From: Kitasatospora sp. CB01950
Lineage (GTDB): Bacteria > Actinomycetota > Actinomycetes > Streptomycetales > Streptomycetaceae
Length of the DNA stretch: 64,000 nucleotides
Assembly (NCBI RefSeq): GCF_001905465.1
Contig: NZ_LISX01000008.1
Coordinates: 288,280-352,279, forward strand
Direction: 5' to 3'
Below, piece by piece: positions 38,106-47,155 of the stretch. The position numbers and the translations under genes are program-made. The notes under the pieces were generated by a model that did no database searches, was not told where the DNA came from, and saw nothing but the letters and a program-made list of their open reading frames with translations. The first letter of the stretch is position 1; each line of letters begins with the position of its first letter.

Positions 38106-39164
38106 TCAGTGCGTCTCGGTGACCTTCGCGAGAGCGCGCGGCGCGTCCGGGTCCTGGCCGCGGGCGATGGTGACCTCGTAGGCGAGGAGCTGGAGCGGGA
38201 GGATCTCCAGGATCGGCTGGACCTCCTCGGGCACGCCGCCGGGCAGGGCGAAGCCGGCGCTCGCGGCGTCGACCTGGTCCTGCTGGCCGACCACGACGAG
38301 GTCCGCGCCCCGGCCGCGCAGGCGGTCGAGGACCGGCTGCAGGGCCTCGCCGCCGCGACCGTCGGGGACGATCGCGATGACCGGGGAGACGTTGTCGACC
38401 ATGGCCAGCGGGCCGTGCAGCAGGTCGGCGCCGGAGAACGGGGAGGCCGGGATGTAGGTGGTCTCCATGAGCTTCAGCGCCGCCTCGCGGGCGGTCGGGT
38501 AGCCGTAGCCGCGCGAGGTGATGACCAGGCGCTGGGCGAAGCGGTAGCGCTCGGCGAGCGCCTTGACCTCGGCCTGGCGGGCCAGGATGCCGGCGGCCAG
38601 CTCCGGCAGGACCTTCGCCGCGGAGCCGTCGTTGCCGCGCAGGCCCTCGACGAAGAGGTACAGCGCGAGCAGCTCGGCGGTGTAGGTCTTGGTGGCGGGC
38701 AGGGCCTTCTCCGGCCCGGCCAGCACGTCGATGTGGAACTCGGAGACCTCGGCGAGCGGCGAGCCGGCGTTGTTGGTGACCGCCAGGGTGATCGCGCCGG
38801 CCTCGCGGGCCGCCTTGGTGGAGGCGACCAGGTCGGGCGAGCCACCGGACTGGCTGACGGTGATGACCAGGCAGTCGGTGAGGTCCGGCTTGGCGCCGTA
38901 GGCGGTGGTGGTGGACATCGAGGTGAGGCCGGCGGGCTTGCCGAGCAGGACCTCGATCAGGTACTTGGCGTACAGCGCGGCGTTGTCGGAGGTGCCGCGG
39001 GCGGTGAGCAGGACGAACCGCGGGTTGCGGGCGGCGATCTGCGTGGCGATCTCACGGATCGCCGGCGCGCCCTCGTCGAGGATGCGCTGCAGGACGGCCG
39101 GCTGCTCGGCCATCTCCGCCGACATGATCCTGCCGGGTACGGAAACAGTCTGCGGGTCGGACAT
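38106..39164 (-). CDS. SIS-domain phosphosugar isomerase/deaminase (GlmS-isomerase-like, NagB-II type)
   Basis: A 352-residue protein with two SIS domains: ARGTSDNAALYAKYLIE and VITVSQSGGSPDL in the first, ITSRGYGYPTAREAALKLME and SGADLLHGPLAMV in the second, which resemble the isomerase half of GlmS. Family members deaminate or isomerise glucosamine-6-phosphate and similar sugars. It lies between the kinase and the das genes, where S. coelicolor carries classical nagB (from memory), so it could supply that step here. ATG 39164. No dre site is evident just upstream. Confidence 0.88.
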   Translation of the reverse strand: MSDPQTVSVPGRIMSAEMAEQPAVLQRILDEGAPAIREIATQIAARNPRFVLLTARGTSDNAALYAKYLIEVLLGKPAGLTSMSTTTAYGAKPDLTDCLVITVSQSGGSPDLVASTKAAREAGAITLAVTNNAGSPLAEVSEFHIDVLAGPEKALPATKTYTAELLALYLFVEGLRGNDGSAAKVLPELAAGILARQAEVKALAERYRFAQRLVITSRGYGYPTAREAALKLMETTYIPASPFSGADLLHGPLAMVDNVSPVIAIVPDGRGGEALQPVLDRLRGRGADLVVVGQQDQVDAASAGFALPGGVPEEVQPILEILPLQLLAYEVTIARGQDPDAPRALAKVTETH

Positions 39165-39285
39165 CGGGGTGTGCCTCCGTGGAGAGATGGATCTACCCCG
39201 TGGGGCGGGACGCCCGACGGGGACCTCTTGAACGGCGGCGAGACCGCACCCTCGCTGCAGTGGAACTGTGCTGTGCCGATCCTAC

Positions 39286-39320
39286 GTGGACCGGGGGCCG
39301 TGCGTCGGCACCCGGTCCAC
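39286..39320. terminator. terminator after the second DasA-like gene
   Basis: Perfect 10-base stem GTGGACCGGG (39286-39295) with CCCGGTCCAC (39311-39320), beginning 10 bases beyond the minus-strand stop. Confidence 0.88.
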
Positions 39321-39330
39321 AGAAATCGGA

Positions 39331-40635
39331 TCAGGACGGGTTGTTGATCAGCTGGTCGATCTGTGCGTCGGCTTCCTTGGTGGCGTCCTCGACGCTCTTG
39401 CCCTTGAAGATCGCGTCGAGCATGTTCACCAGGACGTTCTGCTTCTCGACCGCGCCCCAGCCGGGGGCGGCCGGGGTGAACCAGGCGTCCTGGACGGCGT
39501 TGGCGGCCGCGGCGGTGGCGGGCTTGTTCTTCAGCGGCGCCAGCTGGGTGAGGTTGTTGGGCAGGGTGTCCTTGTCGGCGAGCACCTGCTGGGACTTGGT
39601 GCTGGTGAACATCCGTACCCAGTCGGTGGCGGCCGCGGCGTTCTGCGACTTCGCGGTGACGGCGAGGTCGGAGCCGCCGATGAAGGAGGGCAGCGGCTTG
39701 CCGTTCGGGCCGGGCATGGTGACGATCTTCAGCGAGTCCTTGAGCGCCGGGGTGCCGGTGATCGGCGCGATGGCGTCGCTCAGCTCCCAGCCGTTGGCGT
39801 AGATCAGCGCGGCCTTCTCGTGGCCGAGCACGCCGGCCTGCTTGGCCTCGTTGACCTTCAGATCGCCCTTGTTGTACGTCTTCACCAGGTTGACGAAGTG
39901 CTGGAGGCCGGCCTGCGACTTGGTGTCGTGCAGGGTTCCGTGCCAGATGCCGGCGGAGTCGAACTTGGCGATCGAGCCGCCGTACGCGGTGACGTAGGAC
40001 ATCGCGGCGTACCAGTAGGGGCCGGGCAGGTAGAGCGCGGAGAAGCCGGGGGTGCTCTTGTAGCGCAGGGCGACCTTGTCGAGGGCGGCGGTCAGCTCCT
40101 CCTCGGTCTGCGGCAGGCTCGCGGAACCGGTGGCGTCCTGGAACATCTTCGCGTTGTAGACGCCGACCCGGGCGCCCGCGTAGTAGGGAACGCAGTAGAG
40201 CTTCTGGTTGTACGTGCAGGTGTCGGCGAGACCCTTGATCCAGTTGTCGGAGTTGTCGAAATCGGTCCGGTCGAGTCCTGCCAGCGCCCCGTTGACCATG
40301 TACTTCGTGGTCTCGGTGTTGCCGAGCTCGACCACGTCGGGCACCTGGTTGGCGGCGATCGCGGCGTCCAGCTCGGCGATCTTGTCCTTCCAGGTGTGGT
40401 AGCTGAGCTTCAGCTGGACGTTCGGGTACTTGGCGCCGAACTCGTCGTTGACCTGCTGCACCAGCTCCGGCCAGCTCTTCTGCGCGTCGTCCATGAGCCA
40501 GACCGTGACGGTGCCGGTGACGCTCTTCGGGTCGACAGTGCCGGCGGGGGCGGCCGACTTTCCGCCGGACGAGCAGCCGACGGCGGTGGCCAGCAGGACG
40601 GCAGTGCCGAGCGTGGCCAGTACCTGACGCTTCAC
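39331..40635 (-). CDS. second DasA-like sugar-binding lipoprotein
   Basis: A 434-residue family-1 sugar-binding lipoprotein with lipobox ATAVGC (Cys about residue 21). It parallels DasA along its whole length: VTVWLMDDAQKSWPELV against VWLMEDAQKGWPDVV, DVVELGNTETTKYM against DALELGNTQVAKYI, CVPYYAGARVGVYN against AVPYYAGARVLIYR. It is thus a duplicate that probably binds a chitin-derived or related oligosaccharide. GTG start at 40635, 6 bases after GGAGG. Divergent from dasA across a region with several dre-like sites; no permease of its own. Confidence 0.92.
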   Translation of the reverse strand: MKRQVLATLGTAVLLATAVGCSSGGKSAAPAGTVDPKSVTGTVTVWLMDDAQKSWPELVQQVNDEFGAKYPNVQLKLSYHTWKDKIAELDAAIAANQVPDVVELGNTETTKYMVNGALAGLDRTDFDNSDNWIKGLADTCTYNQKLYCVPYYAGARVGVYNAKMFQDATGSASLPQTEEELTAALDKVALRYKSTPGFSALYLPGPYWYAAMSYVTAYGGSIAKFDSAGIWHGTLHDTKSQAGLQHFVNLVKTYNKGDLKVNEAKQAGVLGHEKAALIYANGWELSDAIAPITGTPALKDSLKIVTMPGPNGKPLPSFIGGSDLAVTAKSQNAAAATDWVRMFTSTKSQQVLADKDTLPNNLTQLAPLKNKPATAAAANAVQDAWFTPAAPGWGAVEKQNVLVNMLDAIFKGKSVEDATKEADAQIDQLINNPS

Positions 40636-40672
40636 GCGAATCCTCCGAATGTGGTGCGGGGAGGTCTGCGCG

Positions 40673-40713
40673 AGTGGTACAGACCAGCGCTTCGGATACT
40701 GGCTTAGACCAAT
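40673..40713 (-). promoter_or_regulatory. two dre-like sites upstream of the second DasA-like gene
   Basis: AGTGGTACAGACCAGC (40673-40688) and ACTGGCTTAGACCAAT (40698-40713). Each keeps both half-sites of the DasR response element (TGG-T...A-CCA around a TAGA-like centre). They lie 38-78 bases before the GTG, overlapping the likely promoter. Confidence 0.75.
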
Positions 40714-40910
40714 TGCACCGTCAACGCACGTGATGATTACAAGTCCCGCTTGTTGTCGATCCGTTGCTGGTTCTGCCCCGCTCACGTCAATACCGGGCCG
40801 GGTATGCCGCTTAAGGCTCACTTAAGGTGCACTTCAGGCCACGTTGAGCAACCGGAGGCAAAGGTTCCGGGATGGCCGATTCGTCCCGCCATATCCGGAT
40901 CCGCCCCCGA

Positions 40911-41041
40911 CTTGGTCCAGTCCAACACGGCCGAGTCAAGCGTTGATAACGGCTTGTGCATGCACTCTTCGATCCCTTGACGCTCGTCATTGGTCCATGC
41001 CAATCTCCAGGCGTTGGTCTAAACCAATGGTCTACTCCACC
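40911..41041 (+). promoter_or_regulatory. cluster of dre-like sites upstream of dasA
   Basis: Best site: GTTGGTCTAAACCAAT (41013-41028), nearly perfect. Others: CTTGGTCCAGTCCAAC (40911-40926), ATTGGTCCATGCCAAT (40989-41004), and AATGGTCTACTCCACC (41026-41041), which overlaps the best site. Consensus used: ACTGGTCTAGACCAGT. With the pair on the other side, the 543-base region between the two binding-protein genes holds about six such palindromes and no gene. Confidence 0.75.
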
Positions 41042-41178
41042 TCACGGATCGGCCCGCCTGCCCCGGCAGTTCGCGTCCGTGTCATCCGGTGACGTTCCCC
41101 CAAACGGCACGACGCAGCTTCAGGGCCCATGGCCCGGCAGCCCGGTGCCTCACCTTGCTCATCCCTCTGGAGGATGGT

Positions 41179-42501
41179 TTGAACCGCAAGATCGCAGCCG
41201 TGGCCGCTATTGCCACCGTGCTGGTCGCCTCGGCTTGCTCCTCGTCTTCGTCCAGCTCCGGCGGTGGTGACAGCAAGGGCTTCGCGCTCAGCAAGGACGG
41301 CAAGGGCAAGAAGATCACCGTCTGGCTGATGGAAGACGCCCAGAAGGGCTGGCCGGACGTCGTCGAGGCGGCGAAGAAGGAGTTCACCGCCCAGACCGGC
41401 GCCGAGGTCGACATCCAGTGGCAGACCTGGACCAACTACACCACCAAGCTCGACACCGCCCTGGCCGCTTCCGGTGGCCCGGACGCGCTGGAGCTCGGTA
41501 ACACCCAGGTCGCCAAGTACATCGAGGCCGGCTCCTTCGCCGACCTGACCGGTGTCAAGAGCCAGTTCGACAACTCGGACAAGTGGCTGGACTCGCTGGC
41601 CGCCTCCGGCCAGTCGCCCGACGGCTCCAAGACCTACGCCGTTCCGTACTACGCCGGCGCCCGCGTCCTGATCTACCGCAAGGACCTGTTCGAGGCCGCC
41701 GGTGTCGCCCAGGCCCCGACCACCCTGGCCGAGCTGAAGGACGCCCTGACCAAGGTCAAGGCCGCCAACGCCAACGTCCCGAACTTCTCCGCGCTCTACA
41801 TGCCGGGCCAGAACTGGTACTCGGCGGTCTCCTTCGGCGCCGGCCAGTTCGGTGTCAAGGGTGTCATCGCCAAGAAGGACGGCGAGAAGTGGACCGGCAA
41901 CCTGACCGACCCGAAGTTCGTCGAGGGCGTCAAGACCTGGAACGACCTGCAGAAGGAGTACTCGGTCGGTGGCACCACCACTGACGAGGCCACCCAGGAC
42001 GCGCTGATGGCCAAGGGCAACATCGCCGCCATCATCGGCAACGGCTGGGAGGTCACCTCCGTCGCCGACCCGAAGACCGGTGACCCGGCGCTGAAGGACA
42101 AGCTCGCCACCATCGCCCTCCCGGGCGCTGCGGCCGGCGCGCCGACCCCGGCCTTCCTCGGCGGCTCCGACCTGGCCGTTCCGGCCAAGGCCGCCAACGC
42201 CGGCCTGGGCGCGACCTTCCTGCAGATCTACACCAACACCGCGCAGCAGACCGCGCTCGCCAAGTTCGCCATCCCGAACGCCAAGAACCTGGTCGCCGCC
42301 TACAAGGCCGCCGACCCGACCAACAAGGCGGCCGGTGACGCGGCCGAGGGCGCGACCTGGTTCATCCCGAACTCGCCGCTGTGGTCCGGTGCCGACGAGA
42401 CCGCGCTGAAGACCGCCTTCGGTGCGATCGCCTCCGGCGGAGACGCGGCCGCCGAGCTCAAGAAGGCCCAGGAGACCATCGTCAAGGACCTGAACGGCTG
42501 A
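41179..42501 (+). CDS. dasA: chitobiose/GlcNAc-oligomer-binding lipoprotein DasA
   Basis: A 440-residue binding lipoprotein of the chitobiose ABC importer. The signal peptide ends in lipobox VASAC (Cys at about residue 20), followed by a Ser-rich linker. Sugar-binding features include VWLMEDAQKGWPDVV, PDALELGNTQVAKYI and GGSDLAVPAKAANAG. It is the first of dasABCD. I infer a TTG start at 41179 with GGAGG 5 bases before it; the out-of-frame ATG at 41174 overlaps that site. Gene order dasA-B-C-D and the dasR gene close by support the name. Confidence 0.94.
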   Translation: MNRKIAAVAAIATVLVASACSSSSSSSGGGDSKGFALSKDGKGKKITVWLMEDAQKGWPDVVEAAKKEFTAQTGAEVDIQWQTWTNYTTKLDTALAASGGPDALELGNTQVAKYIEAGSFADLTGVKSQFDNSDKWLDSLAASGQSPDGSKTYAVPYYAGARVLIYRKDLFEAAGVAQAPTTLAELKDALTKVKAANANVPNFSALYMPGQNWYSAVSFGAGQFGVKGVIAKKDGEKWTGNLTDPKFVEGVKTWNDLQKEYSVGGTTTDEATQDALMAKGNIAAIIGNGWEVTSVADPKTGDPALKDKLATIALPGAAAGAPTPAFLGGSDLAVPAKAANAGLGATFLQIYTNTAQQTALAKFAIPNAKNLVAAYKAADPTNKAAGDAAEGATWFIPNSPLWSGADETALKTAFGAIASGGDAAAELKKAQETIVKDLNG

Positions 42502-42520
42502 CCCAGCTGTTCCGCAGTCG

Positions 42521-42606
42521 GCCCGGGAGTCCGCTCCCGGGCGGACCACCGCACTGAGCGCCGATGAAGGGGGTGGGCAGTCCGCGATCGCGCGGACTGC
42601 CCACCC
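42521..42606. terminator. two strong hairpins between dasA and dasB
   Basis: Hairpin 1: nine-base stem 42521-42529 with 42534-42542. Hairpin 2: perfect 16-base stem 42571-42586 with 42591-42606 and loop ATCG. Both lie inside the das operon. They could partly stop transcription or protect the dasA end of the mRNA, so that more binding protein than permease is made. Confidence 0.85.
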
Positions 42607-42650
42607 GTGCGCCAGGACCGATCAGAACCGCGGGCCCGGGAAGGACCCTG

Positions 42651-43640
42651 ATGAGTGTGACTACGAACGAGACCGTGACCCGGTCCGGAAAGTCGGGGCC
42701 TGCCCCGGTGGGGAAGCCGCAGCGCCGCGGATTCTTCGCGGCCGGCCAGTACATCCCCTACGCCCTCCTGCTGCCCGCCATCGTCGTGCTGGTGGGCGTT
42801 CTGGCGTATCCGATGTTCAGACTGTTCGACCTGTCGTTCCAGAACGTCAACCGGTACGCCTACCTGGTCAACCCCTCCCTGGCGAAGTACATCGGGTTCG
42901 ACGGCTACACCAACATCCTCGGCGACCACCAGTTCTGGGAGGTCGTGCTCCGCTCCATCTACTTCACCGCCGAGCTGGTCGTCCTCTCGCTGGTGCTGAG
43001 CATGCTGATCGCGCTGCTCCTGAACCGGGTGTCCAACTGGGCCCGGGTCACCGTCATCACCGTGATGATGTTCGTCTGGGCGATCCCCGCGCTGGTCAAC
43101 GGCCAGGTGTTCCGCTGGCTGTTCTCCTCCAACGGCGGCGTGGTCGACTACCTGGCCTTCCTGGTCACCGGTGACGAGTCCTGGAAGCACTACGACTGGT
43201 TCGCCGACCCGTCGGTCGGCCTGTACGTGGTCGGCGCCTCGGTCATCATCTGGGGCGCACTGCCGTTCCTGGTCCTCGGCCTGTACGCCGCGCTGACCCA
43301 GGTCCCGGTCGAGCTGACCGAGGCCGCCCGCCTGGACGGCGCCTCCGGCTTCCAGGTCTTCCGGCACGTGACCATCCCGGTCATCCGGCCGTTCCTGATG
43401 ATCTCCGCCGCACTGAGCTTCATCTGGGACTTCCAGGTCTTCGCGCAGATCTACGCGCTGCGCAACGCCTCGCCCGAGCCCGGCTACTGGACCATCGGCA
43501 CCTACCTGTACATGAACGGCATCGTCCGCTCGCGCTACAGCGAGAGCTCGGTGATCTCGATCGTCATGATCCTCATGATGCTGGCGGTCCTCGTGTACTA
43601 CATCCGCCAGATGCTGAAGATCGGAGCCAACGAGCGATGA
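42651..43640 (+). CDS. dasB: chitobiose ABC transporter permease DasB
   Basis: A 329-residue MalF-type membrane permease with about six segments. The ATPase-contact EAA loop is ELTEAARLDGASGFQVFRHV. A basic cytoplasmic tail precedes the first segment (PYALLLPAIVVLVGVLAYPM). ATG 42651 with AAGGAC upstream. It overlaps dasC by four bases. No ATPase gene is in this cluster; in streptomycetes the shared ATPase MsiK, encoded elsewhere, energises DasABC. Confidence 0.94.
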   Translation: MSVTTNETVTRSGKSGPAPVGKPQRRGFFAAGQYIPYALLLPAIVVLVGVLAYPMFRLFDLSFQNVNRYAYLVNPSLAKYIGFDGYTNILGDHQFWEVVLRSIYFTAELVVLSLVLSMLIALLLNRVSNWARVTVITVMMFVWAIPALVNGQVFRWLFSSNGGVVDYLAFLVTGDESWKHYDWFADPSVGLYVVGASVIIWGALPFLVLGLYAALTQVPVELTEAARLDGASGFQVFRHVTIPVIRPFLMISAALSFIWDFQVFAQIYALRNASPEPGYWTIGTYLYMNGIVRSRYSESSVISIVMILMMLAVLVYYIRQMLKIGANER

Positions 43641-44563
43641 CCGCGACGACCACGCACCCGTCCGGGCCGCCACTGGCGCCCGAGGCCGCAAAGCCGAAGA
43701 AGCAGAAGAAGGCCAAGGTCCGCACCATCGGCCGCAACCCCGTCATGACGGGGGTCTGGAACACCGTCGCCATGGGCGTGGCCCTGGTGATGGCCTTCCC
43801 GATCTACTGGATGATCCTCACCACGTTCAAGACGAACAAGGACCTGATCTCCCAGGACCCGACCTTCTGGCCGTCGGCCTTCTCGTTCGACAGCTACAAG
43901 ACCATCTTCGATGACAAGGAGTTCCTGCCCTCGCTGCAGAACACCCTGATCATCACGGTCGGCGCCATGCTGCTCGGCCTGGCCGTCGGCTTCCTCGCCG
44001 CCGTGGCGGTGGCCCGGTTCAAGTTCCGCGGCCGCAGCTTCTTCATCGTCACCATGCTGGTGGTCCAGATGGTGCCGCTGCTGGCGATCATCATTCCGCT
44101 GTTCGTGGTGATGAACAAGGCCGGCATGACCGGCTCGCTGTTCGGTGTGATCCTCGCGTACCTGGTCTTCACCGTGCCGTACGTGATCTGGACGCTGCGC
44201 TCCTTCATCGTGAACATTCCGGCGGAGCTGGACGAGGCCGCCATGGTCGACGGCTGTACCCAGTGGGGCGCGTTCTTCCGCGTCATCCTGCCGCTCACCC
44301 TGCCCGGCCTGATCACCACCGGTGTCTACAGCTGGATCCAGGCGTGGAACGAGTTCATCGTCGCCAACACGCTGCTCGCCAGCAGCGGCGCCAAGACCTC
44401 GATGATGTGGCTGACCTTCTACTCCACCACCCCGACCCGGGGTGCGGACTACGGCTCGCAGATGGCCGGCGGTCTGCTGGTCTCGCTGCCCGTGATCATC
44501 CTGTTCGTGTTCTTCCAGAAGAAGGTGTCGGCGGGTCTCACCGCCGGTGCGGTCAAGGGCTGA
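43637..44563 (+). CDS. dasC: chitobiose ABC transporter permease DasC
   Basis: A 308-residue MalG-type permease, six segments, with the EAA loop ELDEAAMVDGCTQWGAFFRV. N-terminal cytoplasmic tail is Lys-rich (PKKQKKAKVRT). Its ATG at 43637 overlaps the dasB stop (ATGA), so the two are translationally coupled and form the membrane channel of the importer. dasD follows after 58 bases. Confidence 0.95.
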   Translation: MTATTTHPSGPPLAPEAAKPKKQKKAKVRTIGRNPVMTGVWNTVAMGVALVMAFPIYWMILTTFKTNKDLISQDPTFWPSAFSFDSYKTIFDDKEFLPSLQNTLIITVGAMLLGLAVGFLAAVAVARFKFRGRSFFIVTMLVVQMVPLLAIIIPLFVVMNKAGMTGSLFGVILAYLVFTVPYVIWTLRSFIVNIPAELDEAAMVDGCTQWGAFFRVILPLTLPGLITTGVYSWIQAWNEFIVANTLLASSGAKTSMMWLTFYSTTPTRGADYGSQMAGGLLVSLPVIILFVFFQKKVSAGLTAGAVKG

Positions 44564-44621
44564 GTCCCCTTCCACACCCCCCGATCGCACCTGAAGCACC
44601 TCCACCCCCAGGGAAGGAACC

Positions 44622-46202
44622 ATGGCGATGCCCGGTACGGAAAGCGCCTCGCTCCTGCGCGACGCCGGAGCGGTCCTGCAGCCCGGCTTCGCCGGTCTGA
44701 CCGCGCCCGAGTGGCTGCGCCGCAGACTGGGCGACGGCGAACTCGGCGGCGTCGCCCTGTTCGGCCGCAACATCCGCACCCCGCAGCAGGTCGCCGCGCT
44801 GAACGCCGAGATGTACGCGCTCAACGGCGAGCTGCTGATCGCCACCGACGAGGAGGGCGGCGACGTCACCCGCCTCGAAGTGACGAGCGGCTCGTCCTAC
44901 CCGGGGAACCTGGCGCTCGGTGAGGTCGACGACACCGACCTCACCGAGCGGGTCGCCCGCTCCATCGGGTTCGACCTGGCCAGCGTCGGCGTGAACCTCA
45001 ACTACGCGCCCGACGCGGACGTCAACTCCAACCCCGACAACCCGGTGATCGGCGTCCGCGCCTTCGGCGGCGACGGCGACCTGGCGGCCCGGCACACCGC
45101 CGCGTACGTCCGCGGCCTGCAGTCCGCGGGCGTCGCGGCCTGCGCCAAGCACTTCCCCGGCCACGGCGACACCGCCGGCGACTCGCACCTCGGGCTGCCC
45201 CGGATCGACCTGGCCGCCGACCAGTTCGGCCAGCACCTGCTGCCCTTCAAGGCCGCCATCGCGGCCGGCGTGAAGAGCATCATGACGGCGCACATCCTGT
45301 TCGACGCCTACGACGCCCAGCTGCCCGCCACCATGTCGCAGCGCATCCTCACCGGCCTGCTCCGCGAGGAGCTCGGCTTCGACGGGCTGATCGTCACCGA
45401 CGGCATCGAGATGGGCGCCATCTCCGGCACCCACGGCGTCGCGGCCGGCTCGGTCCGGGCGATCGCGGCCGGCGCCGACACCATCTGCGTCGGCGGCGGT
45501 CTGCAGGACGAGGACGCCTTCGTGTACCTGCGCGACGCGCTGGTCTGGGCGGTCCGCGAGGGCCGGCTGTCCGCCGAGCGCCTGCACGAGGCCGCCGAGC
45601 GCAACCGGACGGTGGCCCGCTGGTCCGCCGACCTGCGGGCGTCGCTGGTCGGCCGGCAGGGCGAGGTCGGCGTCGGCCTGACCGCCGCCCGCCGGGCGCT
45701 GCGGATCACCGGCGGGCTGCGCCCGCTGGGCGGGATCCCGCACGTGGTCGAGTTCTCCCCCGGCGCGAACATCGCGGCCGGCGACGACACCCCGTGGGGC
45801 GTGGCCGGCCCGCTGGCCGAGCTGGTCCCCGGCACCACCTCCAGCCGGGTCTCCCCGCCGGCCACCGTCACCGAGGGCTCCGGCCTGCTGCACGTGGCCG
45901 TCGCCGCCGAGGACGCCGAGATCGACACCGCTCCGCTGCTCGGCGCCGCGGTGGGCCGTCCGCTGGTGCTGGTGGTGCGCGACGTGCACCGCCACTCCTG
46001 GATGCGCCGGGCCGCGCTCGCCCTGGTGGAGCACCGCCCGGACGCCGTCGTGGTGGAGATCGGCACCGGCCACGGACTGGCCGAACTGTTCGCCCCGTCC
46101 GGCGTCACCACCCTTGCCACGTACGGCGGTTCGCGGGTCTGCGCGATCGCCGCGGCGGAGGCGCTGGCCGGACTCGCGGTGACCGCGGCCACCGCGGGCT
46201 GA
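44622..46202 (+). CDS. dasD: family 3 beta-N-acetylglucosaminidase DasD
   Basis: A 526-residue glycoside hydrolase family 3 enzyme. The NagZ-type signature KHFPGHGDTAGDSHLGLP carries the catalytic His, and the nucleophile Asp is in LIVTDGIEMGAISG. A second alpha/beta domain follows to the C-terminus. No signal peptide, so it acts on imported chitobiose in the cytoplasm and gives GlcNAc. Last gene of dasABCD; AAGGAAC before the ATG at 44622. Confidence 0.93.
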   Translation: MAMPGTESASLLRDAGAVLQPGFAGLTAPEWLRRRLGDGELGGVALFGRNIRTPQQVAALNAEMYALNGELLIATDEEGGDVTRLEVTSGSSYPGNLALGEVDDTDLTERVARSIGFDLASVGVNLNYAPDADVNSNPDNPVIGVRAFGGDGDLAARHTAAYVRGLQSAGVAACAKHFPGHGDTAGDSHLGLPRIDLAADQFGQHLLPFKAAIAAGVKSIMTAHILFDAYDAQLPATMSQRILTGLLREELGFDGLIVTDGIEMGAISGTHGVAAGSVRAIAAGADTICVGGGLQDEDAFVYLRDALVWAVREGRLSAERLHEAAERNRTVARWSADLRASLVGRQGEVGVGLTAARRALRITGGLRPLGGIPHVVEFSPGANIAAGDDTPWGVAGPLAELVPGTTSSRVSPPATVTEGSGLLHVAVAAEDAEIDTAPLLGAAVGRPLVLVVRDVHRHSWMRRAALALVEHRPDAVVVEIGTGHGLAELFAPSGVTTLATYGGSRVCAIAAAEALAGLAVTAATAG

Positions 46203-46213
46203 GACACTCGGGT

Positions 46214-46254
46214 ACGGGCCCGGACGGGCGCCACGCGCTCCGTTCCGGGCCCGT
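46214..46254. terminator. terminator after dasD
   Basis: Perfect 11-base stem (46214-46224 with 46244-46254), 12 bases after the dasD stop, so dasR downstream is separately transcribed. Confidence 0.88.
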
Positions 46255-46372
46255 CGCATGCCGGTTTGACCCCAGGCGCTCCCGCAGGCTTCCCCGCGCG
46301 TGCAAACATGTGCTGTTACATAGGACTTAGGGGTCCGTTAAGGACCACCTCCAACGAGGAGTGAGAGCTGCC

Positions 46373-47155
46373 ATGAGTGGCGACAGGGATTCGGCGCTCG
46401 CCGAGGGCTCCACGGTGCCGACCCAGACCGGCCCTGCCACCACCACGGCCCGGGTGCCGAAGTACTACGGCCTGAAGCGGCACCTGCTGCAACTGACCGA
46501 GACCCAGCCGGCCGGCACCCCGGTGCCGCCGGAGCGGGCGCTCGCCGCCCAGTTCGACACCTCCCGCACCACCGTCCGGCAGGCCCTGCAGGAGCTGGTG
46601 GTCGAGGGCCGGCTGGAGCGCATCCAGGGCAAAGGCACCTTCGTCGCCAAGCCGAAGGTCGCGCAGGCCCTGCAACTGACCTCGTACACCGAGGACATGC
46701 GCGCCCAGGGCATGGAACCGACCTCCCGGCTGGTCGAGGTCGCGTACATCTCCGCCGACGAGCGGCTCGCCCCGCTGCTGGACATCAAGCCCGGCGGGCG
46801 CGTCCTGCGGATCGAGCGCCTGCGGCTCGCGAACGGCGACCCGATGGCCATCGAGGTGGCGCACCTGTCGGCCAAGCGCTTCCCCGCGCTCCGCCGCAAC
46901 CTCGCCAAGCACAACTCGCTCTACACCGCGCTGCGCGAGGTCTACGGCGTGACGGTCGCGGAGGCCGAGGAGACCATCGAGACCACCCTCGCCAACCCGC
47001 GCGAGGCCGGCCTGCTCGGCTCCGACCTGGGCCTGCCGATGCTCCAGCTCTCCCGGCACTCCTTCGACGCGGACGGCGCGCCGGTCGAGTGGGTGCGGTC
47101 GATCTATCGCGGGGACAGGTACAAGTTCACGACGAGGTTGCAGCGGCCCGAGTAG
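46373..47155 (+). CDS. dasR: GntR/HutC-family global regulator DasR
   Basis: A 260-residue regulator nearly identical in pattern to Das[21 protein letters not shown], winged-helix [20 protein letters not shown], then [20 protein letters not shown], and the effector domain from [17 protein letters not shown] to [10 protein letters not shown]. DasR represses GlcNAc and chitin uptake genes through dre sites and is released by glucosamine-6-phosphate. I chose ATG 46373; the GTG at 46361 abuts GAGGA too closely. Position after dasD, not upstream of dasA, differs from S. coelicolor as I remember it. The final 9 codons lie in a tandem repeat. Confidence 0.95.
   Translation: MSGDRDSALAEGSTVPTQTGPATTTARVPKYYGLKRHLLQLTETQPAGTPVPPERALAAQFDTSRTTVRQALQELVVEGRLERIQGKGTFVAKPKVAQALQLTSYTEDMRAQGMEPTSRLVEVAYISADERLAPLLDIKPGGRVLRIERLRLANGDPMAIEVAHLSAKRFPALRRNLAKHNSLYTALREVYGVTVAEAEETIETTLANPREAGLLGSDLGLPMLQLSRHSFDADGAPVEWVRSIYRGDRYKFTTRLQRPE

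Noticed and set aside
46332-46346. GGTCC-GTTAA-GGACC as a DasR autoregulation site
   Set aside because: A palindrome near the dasR start, but it lacks the TGGT...ACCA pattern of dre sites; could be part of the promoter by chance.
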